DNA of 64,000 nt from Candidatus Melainabacteria bacterium (GTDB lineage Bacteria; Cyanobacteriota; Vampirovibrionia; Obscuribacterales; Obscuribacteraceae): NCBI GenBank assembly GCA_003151275.1, contig PLXC01000086.1, positions 1-64,000 of the forward strand. Reading direction: 5' to 3'. The number at the start of each line of letters is the position of its first letter. The first letter of the stretch is position 1. The notes beneath the pieces are model-generated. The model was not told the DNA's origin and did not search any database. It worked only from the letters and a program-made list of their open reading frames with translations. Shown here in pieces: positions 24,588 to 33,424 of the stretch. Position numbers and translations under genes: made by a program.

Positions 24588-27242
24588 TTAGTAAATTGCC
24601 ACTTTTGCTTTTGCAAAGTCCGGTCGCTCACGCGGAGTCAGAACTAGCGAAAGTTTGTTCAATAGGATCTGTTTTTTCGATTGCAATTTGACTTCAAAAA
24701 ATTCGTTTTTTTGATTTAAGGATGCTGTCGTTAGATCGCCGGACAGTTCGAACTCAGGTTGCTGAATTTGTTTAACGCTTCCTGGCACGCACAGGTCTGA
24801 GCCCAAGTTGGTCAAATTGCGCACGTCGACTTTCGATAATACGTTTAAATCGTTATCGCCGCCAAGATTGCCTGAAACGGCGATGTTCACAAATGTAGCA
24901 TTGCCTAAGTCTTTGGGCACGGGATATTTTCTGCTGAACGGATGATTCTCCGATATCTCGATCGGCGTTGACTCCAGATTGATTGTCTGGTGGGCATATT
25001 TTGTGCTGAGATTGCGCTTCGTTTTGTCAAATCCAAGACAGAGAAATGCGCGATACTGACCCGTTTGCACTCCAAAGCTTGGCGACAAATCTTCCCGTGA
25101 GTCGGTATCCTTATTGTTCAGCCAGCATTTTGCTTTCGTCGCCGAGGCCGTCAGAGACTCCGAATATCGCGCTTCTAATTTTGGTTGCGTCTCGCTTAGC
25201 AGCTTACAGCCGCTAAATCCCCAAAAAGACGGTGCCATAAGTTTGCCATTTTCTTGGCGGTTGAACGAACCGTATATAGTGGCATCCGGTGACTGCGATT
25301 TTAGTTCGATGTGGTTGGTTCCAGGCTTAAGAAATAATAGTGGCACCACCACAGCTCTCCATTGCCTCAGTTGTTCAGGATTCTTGTTACTCACTCCGCC
25401 GAACACTGCGTAGTTGATCATGGCGTCCTTGTTTGATGTCAGCGTGAACAGTGGTGCCAAAGCCTCAGCTAAAATGTTTCCGTTAATTGAGACGGTCGCT
25501 GTGGTTAAGGCATAGTTGCCGTCTACCACTAATACTGCCCAGTCCGGTTTCTTGCCGGCATTTAGAGAAACGGTTCGATTGATACGAATACCTGGAGTTA
25601 AATCGCACTGCCATTCGGGCAACGTCTTTGGTGTTAAAGCAAAAGCTGTGCAAATTATGGCCGCAGGGATGACTTGAATGCAGAAACTTGGTAAGAACGC
25701 TTTCCTGTTACCGTTGATCGCTACGAGCGCACAGCTGCAGAGCGCCGCACTCGTGGCGTAGATCAGCCAACTGCAAAAGAATGCGCAGGCTTCAGCGTGA
25801 ATGCTTTCCAAAGCACTATGCCAATCCACAGTCGTCGTTATCAACCAAAGGGGAATCGAAATTGCCAGCAGAAAAAACGCCGGTGCTTTCTTTTCACTTT
25901 TTACGAACTGGAAAATCGCCGAACACGCCAACAGAATGAAAAACGGCATTGAAGTAAACGCTTGTCTGGGACTAGCATTAAAGACCATGTAAACAAAATG
26001 AGCTGCGAGCATCGATGCACTTAGAAACAAGATTGGATTGATGAACCTGGTCTGTTGTTCAGGCTTTCGAAAGGAAAGAACAAGGACGCCAAATATGGCG
26101 AAATATAAAATGAGCTGATGCCAGAGCCACTGAGCAGGCAATGTGAGTCCTATGAACTTGCTTAGGCAGTCGTTCCAGGGGCTGCTCCACAATCTCGTGA
26201 TCCGGCGGATTGCGATGTTTGAAAGTTCGGGTAGATTGGCTTGCCAGATCCCCAGGAATGTTCCGGTTTTGTCACCGGTCTTGGTGTCAAACAGTTTGAC
26301 GAAATCAGTTTCCGGATTGCCAGACCAGCCATCCGTCTCTGAATTGCCACCTATAACTATATTTAGCACCGGCTCTCGCTGGGCTGTAATTGAGTAGGCT
26401 CCTGTAGCTTCTTTCGTGAACATTAGCCATGGTGCCAAAACGAGCAGTGAACCCAGGCATAGAGATACTGAATGCAGTACCAATCGTTTTGCTCTGACGC
26501 GTTTGTCGACCAGGTGGTTGAGCCAAAGACTAACGGCGACGGAAATTAAACCAAATAAAATACCAGGCAACAGGGCAGCCTTCAGCAGTCCCACCGCCGC
26601 TGCAAAAAGTCCTAATGCAAGACTTCTTGCGTACTTGTCCGTGACTTGTTTTGGAACAACGCACACCATGAGCAAGAGCAACGTTGACGTAATATTCTCT
26701 GTCATGAAGCGACCAGCGCCAAGCACGGCAGACGGATATGCTGCCCAAAGTATTCCTGCCAGCAGCGCCCATTTGTTATTGTTCAGGAGACGGCGGGCTG
26801 CGATGAACATAGCGCAAGCTGAAAATGCGTGCAGAAGCGCTTGTAGAGCTAATGCTGCCCGCATGTCGTATAGGTCAGGTGTTTTATGGATTAGAGTGAA
26901 CCATGCCGCTCCAAGCAGCGGAAGTATTGGTCCATCCATCATCAGCGGCTCTTTCAAGACACTGCATATTGTGCGCCATTCCTGCACGGTGTAGTGATGG
27001 ATGAAGGTGGTTGCATTCATCACTAACTCAGTGCTGGAAACATATTTGCCAGAATCGAACATTGACGCCACCTCAAGAGCGGCGTGAGAGAAGTTCGTGC
27101 GCCAACATAAAAGTAGACCAACGGCAAAACAAGTGGCTAAGGAGAAGCCAATGAAACGCCGGTCGCTGGTTTTTTCCACGGAGCTGTTTTCTACTCCAAC
27201 GGCATCACTTTCCAAATTTTGCTCGATCGTATGAGGGCTCAT
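24588..27242 (-). CDS. GT39-like membrane glycosyltransferase
   Basis: An 884-residue protein with about 10-12 hydrophobic helices in the first 480 residues and a large C-terminal domain, probably outside the membrane. The opening after the first helix (FDSGKYVSSTELVMNATTF...) and ALALQALLHAFSACAMFIAARRL resemble dolichyl-phosphate-mannose/ArnT-type transferases, which use polyprenyl-phosphate sugars at the outer face of the membrane. The C-terminal 400 residues look like beta-rich carbohydrate-binding or accessory domains. It is the last gene of the MBOAT operon and overlaps the preceding gene by 4 bp, so translation is coupled. Substrate unknown. Confidence 0.75.
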   Translation of the reverse strand: MSPHTIEQNLESDAVGVENSSVEKTSDRRFIGFSLATCFAVGLLLCWRTNFSHAALEVASMFDSGKYVSSTELVMNATTFIHHYTVQEWRTICSVLKEPLMMDGPILPLLGAAWFTLIHKTPDLYDMRAALALQALLHAFSACAMFIAARRLLNNNKWALLAGILWAAYPSAVLGAGRFMTENITSTLLLLMVCVVPKQVTDKYARSLALGLFAAAVGLLKAALLPGILFGLISVAVSLWLNHLVDKRVRAKRLVLHSVSLCLGSLLVLAPWLMFTKEATGAYSITAQREPVLNIVIGGNSETDGWSGNPETDFVKLFDTKTGDKTGTFLGIWQANLPELSNIAIRRITRLWSSPWNDCLSKFIGLTLPAQWLWHQLILYFAIFGVLVLSFRKPEQQTRFINPILFLSASMLAAHFVYMVFNASPRQAFTSMPFFILLACSAIFQFVKSEKKAPAFFLLAISIPLWLITTTVDWHSALESIHAEACAFFCSWLIYATSAALCSCALVAINGNRKAFLPSFCIQVIPAAIICTAFALTPKTLPEWQCDLTPGIRINRTVSLNAGKKPDWAVLVVDGNYALTTATVSINGNILAEALAPLFTLTSNKDAMINYAVFGGVSNKNPEQLRQWRAVVVPLLFLKPGTNHIELKSQSPDATIYGSFNRQENGKLMAPSFWGFSGCKLLSETQPKLEARYSESLTASATKAKCWLNNKDTDSREDLSPSFGVQTGQYRAFLCLGFDKTKRNLSTKYAHQTINLESTPIEISENHPFSRKYPVPKDLGNATFVNIAVSGNLGGDNDLNVLSKVDVRNLTNLGSDLCVPGSVKQIQQPEFELSGDLTTASLNQKNEFFEVKLQSKKQILLNKLSLVLTPRERPDFAKAKVAIY

Positions 27243-28459
27243 TTTGCCTTACGGAGTTCAATGTGGTGAGTGATCAAAGCGTCACTCAATAGAGTGAAGA
27301 AGCGCATTCCGCCCAGTCCATTTAAGTGTGCTGAGTCCGCAAAATAGCCTCTATTAAAGAGTCCTGGCTGATTTAAATCGATCAGCGTGCTGTCGTATGT
27401 TGATGAGAGTCCTGAAATAGTGGACAAGTAATTTTGATAAAAACCGGCGGGCATCGTCGCGAGATTGTCTGCGGTCAATGGCATGTTCACTAAAACAACG
27501 TTGATCTTTTGCGCTTGTCCGTATTTCAGCAGCCGCTGAAGATAGCTGACTTGATCTGCAAACATTCGCTTGTTTAAGTGCGCGTACCGTTGTCGGTACT
27601 CACTCAAATTGTCTTGATATGGCACAGGAGGGTGGCCGTAAGGGCACACCATCGTTTCATTGCTGGCAATCTCCTCAGGCATTTCTTTCATGGCTATTTT
27701 GCGCAACTCGAAAGGAACACGGTAGTGTTCCAAGTTGCTATGGCCGAACATTTTCAAAAATAATTTTGTGCCGCATTGTTGTAAATAAGCCAGGTCTGAC
27801 TTGTGCTGATAGAGAAAGCTGACTTTGGCCAGGGCGGTTTCGATTGTTTCCCAGAACGAAGGTCGTGATGAGACGACAATATCGGAGAGATTGCCGATCC
27901 GCGACAGGTACCTGAAAGTCTCTGTTGTGCTGACGTTTGTTAGCATATTGTCCATGAAATCGCGCGGCGCAATGCCGTAGATGATCGTTGTCGGTTTGGA
28001 TTTTTCTTTTAGTAGAGTTGATGAAATTACATAGGCGTCTGAGGCCATTTGTCCGGCAATTGCGAACGAAAACGTGCGTATTTGCGAATTCGTACTGCGG
28101 GCTAAATTGTCCTGCAGGCATACACTCTTGTGGTGCAAGGAAACATTTTGGGGCGTGTGCAAATAAGTCGCATCTCCGCTGTTTAATGCGTCCAACATCA
28201 GGGACGACCCAAGCAATACTAGATCCGGTGCCTGGGGCTGCTTGCGAAATTGATCAACTGCCCACCAAATCCAACTTTTATTTGGAGAATTATAGCGATC
28301 CACATTCCAGTATGGATAAGACAATCGCGCACCAAGGTCTAATAGCACCAACGCAGCAACGGTTATTAAAACGTAGCTGGAGTAGCGCACCCGTCGCGTC
28401 GTGGCCGGCGTTGTCGCCGGTTTGATAATGTTGGGAGTTCTCGCAGGTGCCTGAACCAT
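27239..28459 (-). CDS. SGNH-like membrane-anchored protein (AlgX/DltD-type partner of MBOAT)
   Basis: A 406-residue protein with one N-terminal membrane anchor (SSYVLITVAALVLLDLGARL) and an external domain. LVLLGSSLMLDAL matches the block I GDSL/SGNH serine region and DSAHLNGLGG the terminal Asp-x-x-His pair, so a serine acyl-hydrolase/transferase triad is possible. Such proteins partner MBOAT transporters that move acyl groups onto exopolysaccharides or teichoic acids. ATG 28459 with GGAAGG five bases upstream begins 8 bp after the MBOAT stop; the longer open frame to 28546 overlaps MBOAT and is unlikely. Confidence 0.75.
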   Translation of the reverse strand: MVQAPARTPNIIKPATTPATTRRVRYSSYVLITVAALVLLDLGARLSYPYWNVDRYNSPNKSWIWWAVDQFRKQPQAPDLVLLGSSLMLDALNSGDATYLHTPQNVSLHHKSVCLQDNLARSTNSQIRTFSFAIAGQMASDAYVISSTLLKEKSKPTTIIYGIAPRDFMDNMLTNVSTTETFRYLSRIGNLSDIVVSSRPSFWETIETALAKVSFLYQHKSDLAYLQQCGTKLFLKMFGHSNLEHYRVPFELRKIAMKEMPEEIASNETMVCPYGHPPVPYQDNLSEYRQRYAHLNKRMFADQVSYLQRLLKYGQAQKINVVLVNMPLTADNLATMPAGFYQNYLSTISGLSSTYDSTLIDLNQPGLFNRGYFADSAHLNGLGGMRFFTLLSDALITHHIELRKAK

Positions 28460-28467
28460 GGTCCTTC

Positions 28468-29919
28468 CTAAAATTGGAAGTAGATAAAGCGCGGTGATTT
28501 GTCCGGAGAAAAGATAACTATGAGCAGAATCATTGCCACACACCATGCAGCTTTGGCCAACTTAGGCGAATTGGCTACCCAGCTGGTTTTGTCGACCTTG
28601 CCCATGACGAGATGAGCGATCGCCAGCACCGGCAGCACAAAGTAAATTGCTGGATAAATGAGCGGATAGTTGATTGCAGGCAGATTCATGAGCAGCGGAG
28701 AGGCATGAGACTTAAGCGCATCCAAGAAAAACATCTTTTCTAGAATTTGTCCGCAGCTGGCAATGTTTTCCGCTCTGAACAATACCCATCCAATACAGAC
28801 CGCGTGGAACGTAATGAGCATTGAAAGCCATTTGCCAACCTCCGTGTTTAACGCTGCGGACAGCGTCGCAACTGATTTCTTGAAGCTCTGAAACTCTTTG
28901 TGCGCAACAAGTAGGCATCCATGAAACAAGCCCCAGAGCAAATAGTGCATCGCTGCTCCATGCCACAGACCGCCGAGAGTCATCGTAATAATCAGATTGC
29001 GAGCGTTCATCCATTTCGGGCAACGTGACCCGCCTAGTGGAATGAAAAGATAGTCGCGTAGCCAGGTCGACAATGAGATGTGCCACCGATGCCAGAACTC
29101 TGCGATATTTGTCGCGAGATAGGGAAGGTTGAAATTGATTGGAACTCTATATCCGAAAAGCATTGCTGAGCCGCGTGCGATATCGGTGTATCCGGAAAAG
29201 TCGAAGTAAATTTGAAACGCAAAGGCATACGTGAATATCCACAGATCGAGACCGTGAAACAGCTCGGGGTGCGAAAACCCACCCTGGACAAAGAAGGCAA
29301 GATTATCCGCGATCAAAACTTTTTTGAACAATCCTAAGAGGATCAAGGCAATGCCGTCGTCAAAATGTTCAACGCAGAATTTTGCAGGCGACATAAATTG
29401 TGGAATGAAATCCTGAAAGCGCTTGATTGGTCCGGCTATTTGCGTGGGGAAGAAACTCGCAAACAGGGCAAATGAGAGGAAAGATTTGATTGGTTCACTG
29501 CCACGATAAATATCTGTGCAGTAGTGAATGAATTCGAAAACGAAAAACGAGATGCCTAATGGCAAGATGATGTCGAATGGAAGTTTTGAGACGGTGATGC
29601 CCAATGGTGCGAGCGCGCTTGCGGTGACATCATCAAAGAAGTACGCGTATTTGAAAAATGCCAGGGTGGAGAGATTGAGAACAATTGAAAGCGTCAGCCA
29701 AAGCTTTTTGCGTGATTCACTTTTCCAAATCGCGTAGCCAAGAAAATAGTTGACCACCGTCATGGCGATGATCAGCAAAATGAACGCTGGTCGCCACGCC
29801 ATGTAGAAGATGTAGCTTGCAATCAGCAGGATTGGCACCCGCCATTTTTGAGGGCTGGCCCAAAAAAGAGCTACAACGATGGGCAGAAATAACGCGTACT
29901 TAAGTGAATTGAAAAGCAT
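28468..29919 (-). CDS. MBOAT family O-acyltransferase (AlgI-like)
   Basis: A 483-residue polytopic membrane protein of the AlgI/PatA/DltB group. Diagnostic motifs are FWHRWHISLSTWLRDYLFIP near residue 285 and GGLWHGAAMHYLLWG near 325, whose His is the essential catalytic residue. YFDFSGYTDIARG is also conserved. The enzyme passes acyl groups, usually acetyl, across the membrane for attachment to a polysaccharide. It heads a three-gene minus-strand operon with the SGNH-like partner and a GT39-like transferase. I start at ATG 29919; a GTG at 29937 is possible. Confidence 0.92.
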   Translation of the reverse strand: MLFNSLKYALFLPIVVALFWASPQKWRVPILLIASYIFYMAWRPAFILLIIAMTVVNYFLGYAIWKSESRKKLWLTLSIVLNLSTLAFFKYAYFFDDVTASALAPLGITVSKLPFDIILPLGISFFVFEFIHYCTDIYRGSEPIKSFLSFALFASFFPTQIAGPIKRFQDFIPQFMSPAKFCVEHFDDGIALILLGLFKKVLIADNLAFFVQGGFSHPELFHGLDLWIFTYAFAFQIYFDFSGYTDIARGSAMLFGYRVPINFNLPYLATNIAEFWHRWHISLSTWLRDYLFIPLGGSRCPKWMNARNLIITMTLGGLWHGAAMHYLLWGLFHGCLLVAHKEFQSFKKSVATLSAALNTEVGKWLSMLITFHAVCIGWVLFRAENIASCGQILEKMFFLDALKSHASPLLMNLPAINYPLIYPAIYFVLPVLAIAHLVMGKVDKTSWVANSPKLAKAAWCVAMILLIVIFSPDKSPRFIYFQF

Positions 29920-30099
29920 GGCACCAGCTGGTTTCACAGTCTATAAGTCGGGCGGCCTGCCGCATAGACTATCCTCGGACGGATATGCTTGTCAATAATA
30001 ACGAGAGCCGCTATGGGACGCCTTAATCGAGACACATCTGCCCGGATTATGCTGAAAACTATTTAAGCATTGCCCGGTACTACATGTGGTGCAACAGCA

Positions 30100-30124
30100 A
30101 AACCCGGTCTTTTGGACCGGGTTT
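30100..30124 (-). terminator. Rho-independent terminator of the thioredoxin-like gene
   Basis: AAACCCGGTC and GACCGGGTTT form a 10-bp stem with a five-base loop. Read on the minus strand it follows the small thioredoxin-like gene by 40 bp and is trailed by TTTTGCTGTT. Confidence 0.7.
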
Positions 30125-30164
30125 CGACAAGGAGGAGGGAGGTTAAATGGGCTGCGGGTGGTTT

Positions 30165-30419
30165 CTAGGTGGTCAAAGGCTCGTGATTGATTTCCTTCCA
30201 ACGGAGGGCAAGGAGATTTCTGAGGTGCTCAAAATGATGCTGGGCGGAATTGATTACATTGCCGTTAATGCGGATGGTGGGCGAACCTCCGATTTGTCCT
30301 AACTCCTCAATCATTTCGATCGGAATCGGTAATCGTTCATCAGCTATTGCCATCTCCAATGTAGTCCTAGCCTTGCTAAAGCTAGTGCATCCTGGCGCAT
30401 ACAGAAGTTCAACACGCAT
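30165..30419 (-). CDS. Small thioredoxin-like protein
   Basis: An 84-residue protein with a thioredoxin/glutaredoxin-like fold: the N-terminal strand VELLYAPGC leads to a single active-site-position cysteine (CTSFSKA, where relatives often have CPxx), and GSPTIRINGNVI is the cis-Pro strand. One cysteine only suggests a monothiol redox or metal-binding role rather than a disulfide exchange enzyme. AAAGGAGG precedes the ATG by about 9 bases. It is a single gene with its own terminator. Confidence 0.75.
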   Translation of the reverse strand: MRVELLYAPGCTSFSKARTTLEMAIADERLPIPIEMIEELGQIGGSPTIRINGNVINSAQHHFEHLRNLLALRWKEINHEPLTT

Positions 30420-30669
30420 AAGTTCGAACCCTCCTTTCTAGTGTGGAAAAGGGATGCCGTTTGCGGCTCCTAGTGGATACCGAGCGAAATGTAAATGAAA
30501 CCTTAAGACCTCGCAACAGAAGTATAAGCGAAAGGAGTCTAAAGGCAATATTAAAGAGTGCTCTCTGGCGGTTAACATCTACTCATAGTCCGCAATCGCT
30601 TATGAATAGGAAACTTTGACTGGCCCTGGTCGTCAATGGGTGGAGTCGTTGGAGAAAGCCGCCTGTAAT

Positions 30670-31617
30670 ATGCATAAGAGTGTTTGGAAAGTCTGGTCGG
30701 TTGGACCTTCATTTATCCTTTTGATTGGCGCACTTTCCGCGTCAGTGGCCTTCGCCGACTTGCCAAAAGACGCGTCCAAATCTGCTGTCAGTGAGCCTGC
30801 AGTTTCAAATTCCAAAAGCGCATTCTCTGATTCATTCGCTGATCTTGTCAAACAAAGCGACGCTCCACAAGATTTGCACGCATCATCAACTGCTCCATCC
30901 ACGTCTCCTTCACCGTCAACTTCGCCTGCACCACATTATGGAAAGCCGCTTGCAGACTCACTCAACGATGAAGCCGCTGCAACAGCGGAGCAGCCGGGTT
31001 CAGCCACACTGGCGCCTTTCAAACGTGCCGGCGGAGCGTTCGCTCCGCTGCACGGCATGATGTTGCCGCGTCCGATCAACCTCCCTGCCAACTCCAGCCC
31101 AAGCTTGAAACAAGCTGCCACTCTCATTTCTAACCTCTCAGTTGTTTCTCCGAACTTGATCCGCGGAGCGCAACCGACATCAGCGGCGCTTGGCTTGTTG
31201 AAATTTGCCGGCGTGAAAACAGTGATAAACCTTCGCAACGAAGAAGTGCTCGTTGCCCGCGAGGCCCAAGACGCTAAACGAGCGGGTTTGAACTATGTCA
31301 ACATTCCTATGACCTTGTTTGGATCGCCGACGAGACAACAATTTCAAAGGTTTCTCGATACCGTTGATATGGCCGGACCGGTTTTCGTTCACTGTCAACT
31401 CGGTGAAGATCGCACCGGCACCATGGTCGCCATTTATAGAATGTCAAAAGAGGGATGGGACGCCAATCGCGCCTATCAAGAAATGACCGCAATGGGATTC
31501 AAATCTTATCTAGGCTCGTTGAGTGGCGCTGTCTATGACTACTCGGCCAGCCTGGGACGTCCAGCTCGACGTCCGATGCCCGACCTGGGCGGGTTTACTT
31601 CGATTCTAAAACATTAG
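30670..31617 (+). CDS. Secreted dual-specificity/tyrosine phosphatase-like protein
   Basis: A 315-residue exported protein. ATG 30670 begins a signal peptide (VWKVWSVGPSFILLIGALSA, cleavage after SVAFA). Residues about 30-110 are a Ser/Pro/Ala-rich disordered linker. The catalytic domain follows: LIRGAQPTSAALGLLKFAGV, VINLRNE, and the signature VHCQLGEDRTGT, a complete C-x5-R loop. The general-acid Asp may be in the loop before it. The fold is that of Siw14/DSP-type phosphatases. Being outside the cytoplasm it probably acts on a periplasmic phosphoester or phosphoinositide-like substrate. The TTG at 30616 is an unlikely longer start. Confidence 0.82.
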   Translation: MHKSVWKVWSVGPSFILLIGALSASVAFADLPKDASKSAVSEPAVSNSKSAFSDSFADLVKQSDAPQDLHASSTAPSTSPSPSTSPAPHYGKPLADSLNDEAAATAEQPGSATLAPFKRAGGAFAPLHGMMLPRPINLPANSSPSLKQAATLISNLSVVSPNLIRGAQPTSAALGLLKFAGVKTVINLRNEEVLVAREAQDAKRAGLNYVNIPMTLFGSPTRQQFQRFLDTVDMAGPVFVHCQLGEDRTGTMVAIYRMSKEGWDANRAYQEMTAMGFKSYLGSLSGAVYDYSASLGRPARRPMPDLGGFTSILKH

Positions 31618-31697
31618 GCCGGTCTGAAAACCAAACATACGTCGATCCGTTTCCTCGAGCAGCCGAGCTGCTTATGGTTGGATTCAATGTCTGGACT

Positions 31698-33005
31698 CTA
31701 CGGGGTGAGGCGATTGCGGTCCCGCGGAAAGAGCACAGCGAGCTTGACTGTGGGCAAATTAAGAAGCTGCTTGGTGAGCCGCTCCAGACCAATTGCCAGC
31801 CCACCATGTGGTGGCATGCCATAGCGGAAGCATTGCAAATAATCCGTGAAGCTATCGGGCTCCAAACCACGTAGCTTCATTGATTCAATTAGTTCATCTG
31901 CTCGGTGCAAACGTTGACCGCCTGTAGTTACCTCTAGCCCTCTGAAAAGCAAGTCAAAGCTGTGACTCAACCCAGCAGAAGTCGGCATCGCATAGAAGGG
32001 ACGGACTGATCGAGGATAGTGAGTCAGGTAAACGAGATCAGTGTTTTCTTTCTCCGAGAAGTATTGGCACAATAATCTTTCACCTTCCGGATCGAGATCT
32101 GTTGTTTCCGCTCCCGGTTTCCAATTCAATTTGGACGTCAGCAATTCTTGCGCTTCGTGCAGCTTGAGTTGCGGTATCGACTCGAAGCGTGGCACCTTAA
32201 CTCCGTACATCTGCAATTCTGCAGCGCAAGTCTCTTCAACGTGCGCAAAGATGTGCTGCATTAGTCTAATTTGCATGGCAATTAGATCTTGCTCGCTTTC
32301 GATAAATCCCATTTCAAAGTCGAGGCTGACGTATTCGTTCAGGTGTCTGGTTGTATCGTGCTCTTCGGCTCGGTAGACCGGGCCCACTTCGAAAACACGC
32401 TCAAACACGCCCACCATCATCTGTTTATAGAATTGAGGACTTTGCGCAAGAAATGCTTCTTTGCCAAAGTAGTCCAACTTAAACAAGTTGGCACCACCTT
32501 CGGTTCCAGTCGAAACGATCTTAGGCGAATGAATTTCAACGAATTCTTCGGTGGTGAGAAAGTTTGCAAAGGCCCGACAAATCGCCGCTTGCACTTTGAA
32601 TATGGCGCGCACTTTTGGACTTCGCAATGTCAGTGGGCGATAATCCAGCATCGCAGTCAGCGATAAACTGTCCATCTTGGATTGTTTCGAAATTTCTACT
32701 GGTGGCACTTCGTTTGGTCCCGACAAAATGACAATGGAATCGGCATGCACTTCAGCCAGTGCATTCCTCTGCGGCGATTGCACCACGGATCCGGTGATCA
32801 GCACCGCTGCTTCGGGAGACAGCCCATTCGCTTGCTCAATGATTGATTTGTCATCAACTACAACTTGGACACAGCCGGTGCGGTCGCGCACATTGATGAA
32901 CATCAGATTGCCAAGATTGCGAACCGCTTGGGCATGGCCCCTCAGTTCTACCCGCTCGCCGATGTGCGCCTGTATCTGTTGACTCTGAATCTCTACTGAA
33001 TGCAT
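31698..33005 (-). CDS. aspS: Aspartate-tRNA ligase, archaeal/non-discriminating type
   Basis: A 435-residue class II synthetase. The N-terminal OB fold (VELRGHAQAVRNLGNLMFINVRD) binds the anticodon; motif 2 is VGPVYRAEEHDTTRHLNE and motif 3 is GGLAIGLERLT at the end. It lacks the about 100-residue GAD insertion of bacterial AspRS, so it is the archaeal-type enzyme that usually charges both tRNA-Asp and tRNA-Asn; the Asn then needs GatCAB. ATG 33005 has AGGTGA four bases upstream. A leader hairpin lies 20 bases before the start and may be an attenuator. Confidence 0.93.
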   Translation of the reverse strand: MHSVEIQSQQIQAHIGERVELRGHAQAVRNLGNLMFINVRDRTGCVQVVVDDKSIIEQANGLSPEAAVLITGSVVQSPQRNALAEVHADSIVILSGPNEVPPVEISKQSKMDSLSLTAMLDYRPLTLRSPKVRAIFKVQAAICRAFANFLTTEEFVEIHSPKIVSTGTEGGANLFKLDYFGKEAFLAQSPQFYKQMMVGVFERVFEVGPVYRAEEHDTTRHLNEYVSLDFEMGFIESEQDLIAMQIRLMQHIFAHVEETCAAELQMYGVKVPRFESIPQLKLHEAQELLTSKLNWKPGAETTDLDPEGERLLCQYFSEKENTDLVYLTHYPRSVRPFYAMPTSAGLSHSFDLLFRGLEVTTGGQRLHRADELIESMKLRGLEPDSFTDYLQCFRYGMPPHGGLAIGLERLTKQLLNLPTVKLAVLFPRDRNRLTP

Positions 33006-33024
33006 GATCACCTCATAAGCAAAA

Positions 33025-33103
33025 GACCGCAAGCTCTGTGTCTTGCGGTCGGTATATTGGATGGGTTTTTTATAACGCCAGCAATCCGACCGCTAGAGGC
33101 GGT
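33025..33103 (-). promoter_or_regulatory. Candidate attenuator in the aspS leader
   Basis: Read on the minus strand, four segments can pair in two exclusive ways. Segment 1 (ACCGC, 33099-33103) pairs with segment 2 (GCGGT in 33086-33093), and segment 3 (CCGACCGCAAG, 33042-33052) with segment 4 (CTTGCGGTC, 33025-33033), the 3:4 hairpin being followed by TTTT, like a terminator. Alternatively segment 2 (GCGGTCGG) pairs fully with the first 8 bases of segment 3 (CCGACCGC), which would destroy the terminator. This 1:2/3:4 versus 2:3 layout is the classical attenuator design. I see no T-box motif. Confidence 0.5.
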
Positions 33104-33424
33104 TATCGTCGCTATTGTTATTATTGAAAGCTGCCTGGACTGAACGGGCTGTCGTTTTTGACAGCTCTCTTAAATTTGCAATTGTCGAATGCAATTTCAC
33201 AGTTCGTTCCAGCGCGCCCATGGACATCGCCTCATACTACCGTAAGATCTTGTCATGAGTCAACATATTACTCGTAGTGATGTCCACATTAGAAACGGAT
33301 TTCAAAGTCCAAAGTCTGGTGATGCTATTCCGGAATTTTCTGCGGGCGCAAACACTCTCAGCATATTCATTGCTACCATATTTGGTATCAATTCATTGTG
33401 CAGATTCGCCTGACTGCCAGTCTG
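33104..33424. other. 321-bp non-coding interval upstream of aspS leader
   Basis: No gene is visible. Two inverted repeats occur: GGCTGTC-GTTTTT-GACAGCT near 33148 and an imperfect AAATTTGCA...TGCAATTT near 33173. The aspS promoter should lie here or just downstream. The rest is featureless. Confidence 0.5.

Noticed and set aside
33005..33103. T-box riboswitch upstream of aspS
   Set aside because: No T-box TGGNACC-type sequence or specifier stem is visible; a simple attenuator fits better.
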